A stretch of 64,000 bases of DNA from Alphaproteobacteria bacterium (lineage in GTDB: Bacteria > Pseudomonadota > Alphaproteobacteria > Micropepsales > Micropepsaceae). Below the pieces are notes generated by a model that was given only the letters and a program-made list of their open reading frames with translations, was not told the DNA's origin and searched no databases. The translations under genes were made by a program, and so were the position numbers. Positions 1 to 7,877 of this stretch are shown here, one piece after another. Numbering within the stretch: the stretch's first letter is position 1; each line of letters begins with the position of its first letter. The stretch covers positions 1-64,000 of the forward strand of contig CANIHD010000005.1 in NCBI GenBank assembly GCA_947467345.1. Reading direction: 5' to 3'.

Positions 1-82
1 CCGTCGTCCCGCCTTGCGCTAGAATAATCTCGGCCTCGCGCAGCTTACCGATAATCTCCTCAGGCCCGTGCTTCTTGCCCAT
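1..82 (-). CDS. IS3-family transposase OrfA, N-terminal fragment (partial)
   Basis: Reading leftward from an ATG at 82, the frame encodes 27 residues beginning MGKKHGPEEIIGKLREAE and continues past the window edge. This is the typical helix-turn-helix N-terminus of IS3-family OrfA proteins, which bind the element ends and usually join OrfB by a -1 frameshift. A strong Shine-Dalgarno sequence (GAAGGAG) lies about 7 bases upstream of the ATG. The family call comes from the recognisable N-terminal motif only; the subgroup cannot be set from this fragment. Confidence 0.75.
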   Translation of the reverse strand, partial: MGKKHGPEEIIGKLREAEIILAQGGTT

Positions 83-118
83 TTGTCTTCTCCTTCAGGG
101 TCCAGACTAAAATAGTCG
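1..118. mobile_element. End of an IS3-family insertion sequence, cut by the window edge
   Basis: The first ~118 bases carry the start of an IS3-type OrfA reading leftward out of the window, with a good ribosome site and a terminal region containing the palindrome GACTAAAATAGTC (about 106-118). The outer boundary is inferred to lie at or just inside the start codon of the dehydrogenase gene at 119. The other end and the target duplication are outside the window, so the exact terminus is not resolved. Confidence 0.6.
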
Positions 119-1651
119 ATGGACCACTCTGAAGGGGGCAGATCAACGCTTGAATTCGACCTTTGCATCATCGGCGCCGGACCCGCCGGAATCACCATCG
201 CCCGCGAATTTGCCAACGCCAATGTGCGCGTCTGCCTGCTTGATGCAGGCGGTCTTACCATTGAGCGCGAGGTAAAAGATCTTTCCCGCGCCGAAGATGT
301 GGGGCGGCTCCCAGGCAGCGAAGATCGGCATCGTGTCAGGGCTTTCGGCGGATCGAGCAATCATTGGGGAGGGCATTGCGCGCCGCTGGAGCCGGATGAT
401 TTCGAGAAGCTGGATTGGATTCACCATTCCGGCTGGCCGCATGGTTTCGATGAACTGCGCCCCTTTCACGTCCGCGCGCATGACGTACTTGGCCTCGGCG
501 AGTTCGATTATGATCCCGAAAGCGTAGGTGCAAAGCTCGGATATAAAACATTTCCATTCGACCCAACCAAAATCAAATCCACGGTTTCGCGTTACAATCG
601 CGTGCGCTTTGCTCCCACGTATGGGGACGAGCTCAACAACGCGCCCAATATAAAAGTCATCCTGCACGCCGATGTTTCGGACATCCAGCTTGAGGAGGCC
701 GCCAGCGATAAGGTTGCCCATGTTCTCGTCAAAACCATCGCGGGGAATGAATTTCACGTCGCGGCAAAATGTTTTGTGGTCTCATCAGGAGCCATGGAGA
801 ACGCACGCATTTTGCTGATGTCGAACCAGCAACGTCCGGCAGGTCTTGGAAACCACTCCGACCTTGTCGGCCGGTTTTACCAGGAGCATCTCTGGCATTC
901 GAGCGGCTGCATCGTCCCGCGCACCGAAAGACCCGACCTCAAATTTTATTTCAACGAGTGGCCTTTGGGCGATATCGGTGTGCGCGCGCACATCGCGATG
1001 CCGGCGAATATGGTGCGCGAATTGCGCATCCCCAAATACCGTTCGGAAATTTCGGCCGTGTCCGTTGCTTTCCGGACAGCCGAAGCAATCCAGCTTGGTG
1101 TCACGATGAGCGACGTTGTCGCGTTGATATCCGATCCGGTCGGGCTCGGCACGGTTCTCGCCTGTCGGTCGGAATCCATTCCCACGGCCTACCTTTTGAT
1201 GAATCACGTCGAGCAGATTCCCAATCCAGATAGCCGCGTGACTCTGTCGAACCAAAAGGATGCGTTCGGTCGGCCGCAACCGCGATTGAATTGGCAATTG
1301 TCTCGTCTCGATCATGAAGGTGTCGTCCGCTCTCAGCGCGCGATTGCGCAGGAGGTCGGGCGTTCGGGATTTGGGCGCGTGCGCATTGAGCTCGGCGAAG
1401 ACGACGACACTTTTCTGCAGAGAGCGTTTGGCGTGGGGCACCAAATGGGAACGACGCGCATGGACAATGATCCGGCGCTGGGCGTAACCGACGGAAACGC
1501 GAAGGTGCATCACACCGACAATTTATATGTTGCCGGAAGTTCGCTTTTCCCCCGATGCGGATGGCCGAATCCCACGCTGACAATCGTCGCGACCTCGATC
1601 CGGCTTGCCGATCATTTGAAGACGCAATTTCGCGCGGATGGTTTGCTATGA
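119..1651 (+). CDS. GMC-family FAD-dependent dehydrogenase (large subunit type)
   Basis: A 510-residue flavoprotein of the glucose-methanol-choline family. The FAD-binding GxGxxG (GAGPAG) is at residues 19-24, a GGSSNHWGG segment follows near residue 80, and the C-terminus has HQMGTTRM (about 440) and the NPTLT FAD/active-site segment (about 482). These enzymes oxidise alcohols or sugars; the substrate cannot be read here. There is no signal peptide, but the next gene, overlapping by ATGA, encodes a small protein with a twin-arginine signal. That resembles bacterial fructose, sorbitol and gluconate dehydrogenases, whose large subunit is exported with a Tat-bearing small subunit; this parallel is an inference. 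The start codon sits at the edge of an IS3 element with no clear ribosome site, so the first ~10 residues and the expression may have been changed by the insertion. Confidence 0.88.
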   Translation: MDHSEGGRSTLEFDLCIIGAGPAGITIAREFANANVRVCLLDAGGLTIEREVKDLSRAEDVGRLPGSEDRHRVRAFGGSSNHWGGHCAPLEPDDFEKLDWIHHSGWPHGFDELRPFHVRAHDVLGLGEFDYDPESVGAKLGYKTFPFDPTKIKSTVSRYNRVRFAPTYGDELNNAPNIKVILHADVSDIQLEEAASDKVAHVLVKTIAGNEFHVAAKCFVVSSGAMENARILLMSNQQRPAGLGNHSDLVGRFYQEHLWHSSGCIVPRTERPDLKFYFNEWPLGDIGVRAHIAMPANMVRELRIPKYRSEISAVSVAFRTAEAIQLGVTMSDVVALISDPVGLGTVLACRSESIPTAYLLMNHVEQIPNPDSRVTLSNQKDAFGRPQPRLNWQLSRLDHEGVVRSQRAIAQEVGRSGFGRVRIELGEDDDTFLQRAFGVGHQMGTTRMDNDPALGVTDGNAKVHHTDNLYVAGSSLFPRCGWPNPTLTIVATSIRLADHLKTQFRADGLL

Positions 1652-2082
1652 GCGAAAAAAGCCCATTGATGAATCGGCGTCTCTTTGTTGGTGGCGGTAT
1701 CGTCTTGGCCGTCGCTACGCTTTATATGGGCGCTGTCGGACGCGGTGCTCTCAAAGCCTGCGGCGAGGTTCGCGGCAATGCCGAGTTGCCGCCGGATGTG
1801 CAACCGCTGATCCAGATTGGAAAAGCTCACCTGAAGGATTTGGCGCGGAAGGGCGAACCGGCCATGTTGAATGACGTGTTTCTCGACGCGCGCGTTTTAA
1901 ATTCAGACGATATTGTGGGAGCGGTTCAGCGGCGTCTATTGGCTCTGGATCGTGAATCGCAAGACGAGTTTGAACGCGGCGAAACTGTTATTGTTGATGG
2001 CTGGGTGCTGGCAAAATCAGAGGCGCGGTTTTGTGCCGCTCTCGCACTGCGTGCCGAACGCTACAACCCTCTCATCGCCTAG
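1648..2082 (+). CDS. Small Tat-signal protein, probable dehydrogenase small subunit
   Basis: A 144-residue protein starting at an ATG that overlaps the stop of the GMC dehydrogenase (ATGA), so translation is probably coupled. The N-terminus has a twin arginine (MNRRLFVGG) followed by a hydrophobic stretch to about residue 35, as in a Tat signal or signal anchor. The rest is a soluble, mostly helical domain with the segment VDGWVLAKSEARFCAALAL near the C-terminus. The position and Tat signal fit a small subunit that escorts and anchors the flavoprotein; this is inference from context. The stop overlaps the 3' end of the convergent AEC transporter gene. Confidence 0.72.
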   Translation: MSEKSPLMNRRLFVGGGIVLAVATLYMGAVGRGALKACGEVRGNAELPPDVQPLIQIGKAHLKDLARKGEPAMLNDVFLDARVLNSDDIVGAVQRRLLALDRESQDEFERGETVIVDGWVLAKSEARFCAALALRAERYNPLIA

Positions 2083-2954
2083 GCAGCCAAAAACGCGAGA
2101 AGCGGCGGAATCGTCACGACCGAGAGTACGGTCGAGACCACGACCAGGCTGGCAATGTCTTCCGGCGCATTATTGTAAAGCTGTGCGTACATGTAGCTGT
2201 AGATCGCCACCGGCATGGCCGATTGCAGCACAAAGGCGCCGCGCTCCGCGCCGGTGAATCCGAAGAGAGCAGAAATCAGAAACCCCACGCCGGTTCCCAT
2301 GCCGATGCGAAGGATGGAAAGCCCGGTGGCGCGAGGAAAACTGGTCACCGGAATTTTCGCCAGCGAGGTTCCCAGCATCAGCAACATCAGCGGGATGGTG
2401 AGCCCCGTCATCAGCGTCAGCGTATTGTCCAGCCAGATGGGCAAGGGGATGCGAACCGTGCCGAACACAATGCCCAGAAGCGCCGCCGGCACGATGAAGC
2501 TCTGCAAAACCGTGCGCCACTGGCCACGTCCCGCTGCAATGGATTGCCCAAGTGTGTGGTTGCATACCGAATTGACGGCGAAGATCGCCACCGCGTAGTT
2601 CAATCCGTCCTGTCCGAAGGCATAAAACGCCAGCGGCAAACCCAAATTGCCGGTGTTCGGAAATGACAACGACGGCAAATAGGTCCGGAGCGGCAGGCCG
2701 GACAAAGTCAGCACGGTCGCCGAGATCACCAAATAGCTTGCGATGGCACAGAGCGTGGCCAGCATGATCGTGCCGAGGATCACTGGCTCGACGGTGGTTT
2801 TCGCCAGGCTGGTAAAAACCAATACCGGCGTCCCGATCGTGCCCACTAGAAAGCCGATGGTCTTGCCGTCAAAGGGCTGCTTGGCCTTCGCCAAAGCGTA
2901 GCCGATCAGAATTGTGATCAGGACGGGGACGACGGCGGCGAGAATCACCTGCAT
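2079..2954 (-). CDS. AEC-family (auxin efflux carrier type) permease
   Basis: A 291-residue, almost wholly hydrophobic protein with about nine membrane segments. It begins MQVILAAVVPVLITILIGYA, a typical AEC N-terminus, and carries the conserved PNTGNLGLPL segment near residue 110. AEC proteins export or exchange organic acids and related anions; the substrate is unknown. The ATG at 2954 was preferred over the longer frame because the upstream extension is Arg/Pro-rich and does not resemble the family. It is divergent from alr and convergent with the small Tat protein. Confidence 0.85.
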   Translation of the reverse strand: MQVILAAVVPVLITILIGYALAKAKQPFDGKTIGFLVGTIGTPVLVFTSLAKTTVEPVILGTIMLATLCAIASYLVISATVLTLSGLPLRTYLPSLSFPNTGNLGLPLAFYAFGQDGLNYAVAIFAVNSVCNHTLGQSIAAGRGQWRTVLQSFIVPAALLGIVFGTVRIPLPIWLDNTLTLMTGLTIPLMLLMLGTSLAKIPVTSFPRATGLSILRIGMGTGVGFLISALFGFTGAERGAFVLQSAMPVAIYSYMYAQLYNNAPEDIASLVVVSTVLSVVTIPPLLAFLAA

Positions 2955-3055
2955 GACGGCAAGCTTTTGGTCCACACGCCGCCTTCTCACAAGGCCTAAA
3001 AGCACGGTTTTTTGCGTGGTTTGACTAGGCGGCGGCCTTGGCGTTCTCTCCCGCC

Positions 3056-4201
3056 ATGACCCGCGATCCGGAATCTCCGGCCCCAAGGCCGGCGCGCCTT
3101 GACGTGCGCCTTGGCGTCGTCGCGGAGAATTATCTCCGCATGATCGCCGTGGCCGGAAACGCGCGCGTCGCCCCTGTCGTGAAGGCGGACGCTTATGGCG
3201 TCGGTCTAGTGACGGTGGTGCGGCGTTTGGCGGACGAGGGCGCCGATGTCTTTTTCGTCGCCCGACTTGCGGAAGGTATTGCTCTGCGGGCGCTCGTGCC
3301 AGCCGCCCGTATCTTCGTGTTTGATGGACTTGCTCTAGGGCAGGCGCCGGTTTTCGCGGCGCATGGGTTGATCCCCGCCCTCAACACACCAAGCGAGATT
3401 GCCGCTTGGCAGAGTTTTGCCCGTGAATCGCGTGTCGCTCTCGATGCCGCGCTTCAGGTCGACACCGGTATGAACCGCTCCGGGCTTTCGAGCGCCGATG
3501 TGGCCGAGCTCTCGCGAACCTCGCGCGATGCCCTTGCCGATCTCAATCTCGTTCTGGTGATGAGCCATCTCGCTTGCGACAGTGATGCCGCGCATGCCGC
3601 GAACCGCCGCCAATTGGAGCGCTTTCGGACCGCCCTTGCGATGCTGCCGCCGGCGCCCGCGAGCATCGCAGCAACCGGCGGACTCCATCTTGGCCGCGAT
3701 TATTTGTTCGATCTGGTTCGCCCAGGCATCGGCCTTTATGGTGGCCATCCGGGCGGCTCGGGCGCATCGCCTTACGCCATGGCGGTTCGCCTCACGGCGC
3801 CGGTGATCCAGCTTCGCCATATTGAGAAAGGTGCAACGGTCGGTTACGGGGCGACATTCACAGCCGCGCGCGCGACGCGCTTGGCTATTGTGGCTATGGG
3901 CTATGCCGATGGACTCATGCGCTCCGCTGGCCCGCGTGGGTACGCAGTGGTGGCGGGCCAGCGCGTGAAATTTGCGGGGCGGATTTCGATGGATTTATGC
4001 GCCCTGGATGTGACGGACTTGCCGGAAAATGCGGTGATGCCGGGCACAGAGGTGGAGTTTCTCGGCGACGCCATATCACTGGAAGAAGCGGGCGAGGCAT
4101 GGGGCACCAACCATCACGAGGTGCTGACCTCGATTTCGCCCCGAGTTGTTCGTAACTTCGTCATTCATAACGATGTCGTTCGTAACCATGTGGAGAGCTG
4201 A
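3056..4201 (+). CDS. alr: Alanine racemase
   Basis: A 381-residue PLP enzyme that converts L-alanine to D-alanine for peptidoglycan. The PLP-binding lysine is in VVKADAYG (Lys43) and the second catalytic base is the tyrosine of GYGATF (about residue 263), followed by the family segment SMDLCALDVTDL. Its length is normal. A TTG at 3038 is an alternative start with six more residues. The gene opens a same-strand run into mlaE, mlaF, radA, cvpA and purF, an arrangement common in Alphaproteobacteria. Confidence 0.95.
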   Translation: MTRDPESPAPRPARLDVRLGVVAENYLRMIAVAGNARVAPVVKADAYGVGLVTVVRRLADEGADVFFVARLAEGIALRALVPAARIFVFDGLALGQAPVFAAHGLIPALNTPSEIAAWQSFARESRVALDAALQVDTGMNRSGLSSADVAELSRTSRDALADLNLVLVMSHLACDSDAAHAANRRQLERFRTALAMLPPAPASIAATGGLHLGRDYLFDLVRPGIGLYGGHPGGSGASPYAMAVRLTAPVIQLRHIEKGATVGYGATFTAARATRLAIVAMGYADGLMRSAGPRGYAVVAGQRVKFAGRISMDLCALDVTDLPENAVMPGTEVEFLGDAISLEEAGEAWGTNHHEVLTSISPRVVRNFVIHNDVVRNHVES

Positions 4202-5008
4202 TTGAGCGCGAACGAGAATATCTTATCGTCGAACTGGAACATTTTTGCCGCGATAGGACGGGTTGTTCTCGCCTTTCTCGCAGGCACGGGGCGGCTTGCT
4301 GTCTTCGCGGGCATAGCCATCAGCCACATCGTCCGCCCGCCCATCTATTGGCAGTTGGTGCTGCACCAGATGCTGCGCATCGGCTATTTCTCGTTGCCCG
4401 TTGTCGGCCTCACCGCCTTTTTCACCGGCGCCGTGCTTTGCCTGCAGATCTATATCGGCGGTAATCGTTATGGCGCCGAAGCCTTCGTGCCGCAGATCGT
4501 AGTGCTGGGTATCACCCGCGAGCTTGGTCCCGTCATCGCCGGGTTGATGATGGCGGGCCGCGTCAGCGCCGCCATCGCGGCTGAAATCGGTACCATGCGT
4601 GTGACCGAACAAATCGACGCGTTGACGACGCTCGCTACCAATCCCTTCAAATATCTGGTGGTGCCGCGCATTGTGGCGGCCGTCGTCACCTTGCCGATCC
4701 TGGTCGCCGTCGCCGACTCCATCGGCGTGTTCGGCGGCTATATTGTCGGCACGCGCAGCCTCGGCTTCAACGGCGCGGTCTACATCAACAACACGATGAA
4801 TTTCGTGACCGCGGGCGACGTGCGTTCCGGACTGATCAAAGCGTCAGTGTTCGGTTTCATCATCGCGTTGATGGGCTGCTATAGCGGTTTTCATTCCAAA
4901 GGCGGCGCGCAAGGCGTAGGCGCGGCCACAACGCAGGCGGTGGTTTCCGCATCGATCCTGATATTGGCAGCGAACTACCTCATGACCTCTTTTTTCTTTT
5001 CGGAATGA
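4202..5008 (+). CDS. mlaE: MlaE-type phospholipid ABC transporter permease
   Basis: A 268-residue inner-membrane permease of the MlaE/YrbE family, with five or six hydrophobic helices and the conserved coupling segment around GRVSAAIAAEIGTMRVTEQID. In the Mla system it works with MlaF and an MCE-domain protein (MlaD) to move phospholipid between the membranes. The start is TTG, directly after the alr stop, supported by GGAG about 7 bases upstream; the first in-frame ATG lies deep inside the conserved region. mlaF follows 4 bases later, but no mlaD, mlaC or mlaB is in this cluster. Confidence 0.92.
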   Translation: MSANENILSSNWNIFAAIGRVVLAFLAGTGRLAVFAGIAISHIVRPPIYWQLVLHQMLRIGYFSLPVVGLTAFFTGAVLCLQIYIGGNRYGAEAFVPQIVVLGITRELGPVIAGLMMAGRVSAAIAAEIGTMRVTEQIDALTTLATNPFKYLVVPRIVAAVVTLPILVAVADSIGVFGGYIVGTRSLGFNGAVYINNTMNFVTAGDVRSGLIKASVFGFIIALMGCYSGFHSKGGAQGVGAATTQAVVSASILILAANYLMTSFFFSE

Positions 5009-5012
5009 TTGG

Positions 5013-5786
5013 ATGAATGACACACCCCACATTCAGCTCAAAGGCGTCAAGAAGCGCTTCGGGTCGAAGCTCGTTTTGGACGGCGTCGATCTCACCATCC
5101 GTCGCGGCGAGTCCGTGGTCATCATCGGCGGCTCAGGCACCGGCAAATCCGTAACGCTGAAATGTGTGCTCGGCATTTTGCGCGCCGATGAAGGCAGCAT
5201 TCATGTTGCCGGCGAAGACGTGACTCGCGCCTCCGGTTCGAAGCGCGATGCGTATTTGCGCAAATTCGGCATGTTGTTTCAGGGTGGCGCGTTGTTCGAC
5301 TCCCTCTCTATTTGGGAGAACGTGGCGTTCGGGCTCATTCAGGGCCGGGGCCTGCCGCGCAAGCAAGCGCGCGAGACCGCCATAGAGAAGCTCGCAATGG
5401 TGGGCCTCAGTGCCGACATTGCCAATCTTTCGCCCGCGGAGCTTTCGGGCGGCATGCAGAAGCGCGTGGGCCTCGCACGGGCCATCGCCGCCAATCCCGA
5501 AATCCTCTTTTTCGATGAGCCTACTACCGGTCTCGATCCCATCATGGCTGACGTCATCAACAAATTGATCGCCTCGACGGTGCGCGACCTTGGCGTCACC
5601 GCCGTTTCGATCACCCATGACATGGTCAGTGCACGGAGAATATCGAGCCGTATCGCGATGCTTTATAAAGGGCGCATCATCTGGGACGGTCCTACCGATT
5701 CCATCGACAATTCCGGCAATCCCTATGTCGATCAATTCATCCGCGGTTCCGCCGAAGGGCCCATTCGCATGGAAGTGCGGAGCTGA
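5013..5786 (+). CDS. mlaF: MlaF-type phospholipid ABC transporter ATPase
   Basis: A 257-residue ABC ATPase. Walker A is GGSGTGKS (residues 39-46), the signature is LSGGMQKR (about 145) and Walker B ends in LFFDEPTTGLDP. The GGMQKR signature and the match in position to MlaE identify it as MlaF, the energising subunit of the Mla lipid transporter. It lies 4 bases after mlaE, and its stop overlaps the start of radA, indicating one operon. Confidence 0.93.
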   Translation: MNDTPHIQLKGVKKRFGSKLVLDGVDLTIRRGESVVIIGGSGTGKSVTLKCVLGILRADEGSIHVAGEDVTRASGSKRDAYLRKFGMLFQGGALFDSLSIWENVAFGLIQGRGLPRKQARETAIEKLAMVGLSADIANLSPAELSGGMQKRVGLARAIAANPEILFFDEPTTGLDPIMADVINKLIASTVRDLGVTAVSITHDMVSARRISSRIAMLYKGRIIWDGPTDSIDNSGNPYVDQFIRGSAEGPIRMEVRS

Positions 5787-7204
5787 TGGCGCGGTCGACG
5801 CTCGGTTTTGTTTGCCAGGCTTGCGGCGCATTGCATCCGAAATGGGCCGGCAAATGCGACGAATGCGGCGCGTGGAATACGCTGGTTGAAGAGGCAGCGG
5901 CTCCGCCCACTGGCGGTGCTGCGCGCCGGGTAGGGAAGGGGCGTGTATTCCCGCTTGAAGGCCTTGCCAGTGAAGAGAAGGAACCGCCGCGCCGCGTCAC
6001 CGGCGTGGAGGAGTTCGACCGCGTTGCGGGGGGCGGACTTGTTCCCGGCTCGGCGCTTCTGATCGGCGGCGATCCCGGTGTCGGCAAGTCCACTCTGCTG
6101 CTGCAGGTGGTGGCGTCTTACGCCTCGCGCGGCGGACGCGCTGTCTATATTTCCGGCGAAGAGGCACCGGCACAGCTACGTATGCGCGCCAACCGCATGG
6201 GGCTTTCGGGTTCGCCGCTTCAACTCGGCTCGGCCACCGGCGTAGAAGATATTCTGGCGACCTTGTCGGGCGCGTCGCCGCCTGGCGTTCTCGTCATCGA
6301 TTCTATCCAAACCATCTGGACGCAATCGCTGGATGCGCCGCCGGGTACCATCGGTCAGCTCAGAACCGCGACGCAGGATCTCGTGCGCTATGCCAAAGGC
6401 TCGGGCACGACCCTGCTCCTGGTCGGCCATGTGACCAAAGAAGGCCAGATCGCTGGACCAAAGGCCGTGGAACATCTGGTCGACGCGGTTCTCTATTTCG
6501 AGGGCGAGCGGGCGCACCAATTCCGTATCCTACGCGCCGTAAAAAACCGCTTCGGCGCCACCGATGAGATTGGCGTGTTTGAAATGACCGGGGCGGGTCT
6601 TGCCGAGGTGCCCAACCCTTCGGCCCTATTCCTCGGCGATCGCTCGGGCCTGGCGCCGGGAACGGCGGTTTTCGCCGGCATCGAAGGAACTCGGCCGCTT
6701 TTGGTGGAAATCCAGGCTTTGGTGGCCCCGACCTCGTTCGGCAGTGCCCGCCGCGCCGTGGTCGGCTGGGACAGTGGACGACTTTCCATGATTCTTGCCG
6801 TTCTTGACGCACGCGCGGGCCTTGGAATCGCGAGCCAAGATGTCTATTTGAACGTTGCGGGCGGATTGAAGGTGAGCGAGCCAGCGGCCGATTTGGCGGC
6901 AGCTGCGGCGTTGATTAGCTCCTTAACCGGCCAGCCCGTGCCCGGAGACTGCGTGGTGTTCGGCGAAATAAGTCTTTCGGGCGATGTGCGGTTGGCCAAC
7001 CAGGGCGAATTACGCCTGAAAGAGGCCGCCAAGCTCGGCTTCAAAAGCGCCATTGTTCCTGCGGGAACAAAGGTTGATGGCACCAATCTTGAGCTTAAAC
7101 CGGTAGCAGACGTTAGGGATCTCGCTGCTATTTTGGGTCTCGAACGCAATGAGAAACGCAAGAAGGTGATACACTTCACCAAAGGTGAGGCGAATCATGA
7201 GTGA
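5786..7204 (+). CDS. radA: DNA repair protein RadA (Sms)
   Basis: A 472-residue RecA-like ATPase that drives branch migration of recombination intermediates. It has an N-terminal four-cysteine zinc motif (Cys10, 13, 24, 27), Walker A GGDPGVGKST near residue 95, the diagnostic KNRFG motif near residue 250 and a C-terminal Lon-protease-like domain. Length and domain order are typical. The start overlaps the mlaF stop (TGATG), and the 3' end overlaps cvpA by 8 bases. Confidence 0.96.
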   Translation: MARSTLGFVCQACGALHPKWAGKCDECGAWNTLVEEAAAPPTGGAARRVGKGRVFPLEGLASEEKEPPRRVTGVEEFDRVAGGGLVPGSALLIGGDPGVGKSTLLLQVVASYASRGGRAVYISGEEAPAQLRMRANRMGLSGSPLQLGSATGVEDILATLSGASPPGVLVIDSIQTIWTQSLDAPPGTIGQLRTATQDLVRYAKGSGTTLLLVGHVTKEGQIAGPKAVEHLVDAVLYFEGERAHQFRILRAVKNRFGATDEIGVFEMTGAGLAEVPNPSALFLGDRSGLAPGTAVFAGIEGTRPLLVEIQALVAPTSFGSARRAVVGWDSGRLSMILAVLDARAGLGIASQDVYLNVAGGLKVSEPAADLAAAAALISSLTGQPVPGDCVVFGEISLSGDVRLANQGELRLKEAAKLGFKSAIVPAGTKVDGTNLELKPVADVRDLAAILGLERNEKRKKVIHFTKGEANHE

Positions 7205-7871
7205 GCTCTCCTTCACCGCCGTAGATGTTCTGTTTGCGTTGTTTCTTCTCGCTTCGGCGGCGTATGCGGCGTGGCGCGGTCTTATCCGCGAAACATTGTC
7301 CATCTTCTCATGGGCTGTGTCTGCATACGTAACGTTGCGGTTTTTCCCCACTTTCCGGCCGATGTTGCGCGGCCTTATCTCCCCTGACTGGCTGTCCGAG
7401 GCGGTGGTTTTTATCGGCATGCTGGTCGTCATGCTGGTGCCGCTCTCCTTCCTTGCCTATCGCATCTCGGAAGTGGTGAAGAATTCCCCGGTAAGCGCCG
7501 TGGACCGCTTGCTCGGTTTCGTCTTTGGCATTGTTCGCGGCGCCGTGGTGATCGGCATCGCCTACATCACCTTCGCCACGATGACGGGCAGCAGCGATCC
7601 GCAATGGCTCACCCGGACAAAATCCTACCCGCTTGTTCTCGATACAAGCGATCTGCTTCTGAGCCTTGTGCCCGAAACGGGCGAGCTGACGAACGAGCAA
7701 CTGGGAATCAATCAGGTGCCGCGTCCGCAACCGCAACCGGCGCGTAGGCAGGCAGCTGGCCAAAATAGGCCGGCAGCCGCGCCGAACGCGCCCGCGCAAG
7801 AGCAGAGCGGCTACGACGCCGGAGACCGTACCGAGCTCGATCGGCTCATACAGGCAACGGGTGGAAACTAG
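7197..7871 (+). CDS. cvpA: CvpA-family membrane protein
   Basis: A 224-residue protein with four hydrophobic segments in the first ~160 residues and a Pro/Gln/Ala-rich C-terminal tail. The first half matches CvpA (colicin V production family), which characteristically lies directly upstream of purF, as here (6 bases apart). The ATG at 7197 was chosen over one four codons upstream because GGTGAGG sits 6-8 bases before it. The biochemical role of CvpA is not well defined. Confidence 0.88.
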   Translation: MSELSFTAVDVLFALFLLASAAYAAWRGLIRETLSIFSWAVSAYVTLRFFPTFRPMLRGLISPDWLSEAVVFIGMLVVMLVPLSFLAYRISEVVKNSPVSAVDRLLGFVFGIVRGAVVIGIAYITFATMTGSSDPQWLTRTKSYPLVLDTSDLLLSLVPETGELTNEQLGINQVPRPQPQPARRQAAGQNRPAAAPNAPAQEQSGYDAGDRTELDRLIQATGGN

Positions 7872-7877
7872 CGCCGC

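Noticed and set aside
785-1513. Minus-strand open frame of 242 residues inside the GMC dehydrogenase
   Set aside because: Shadow of the dehydrogenase reading frame; no family likeness and no ribosome site seen.
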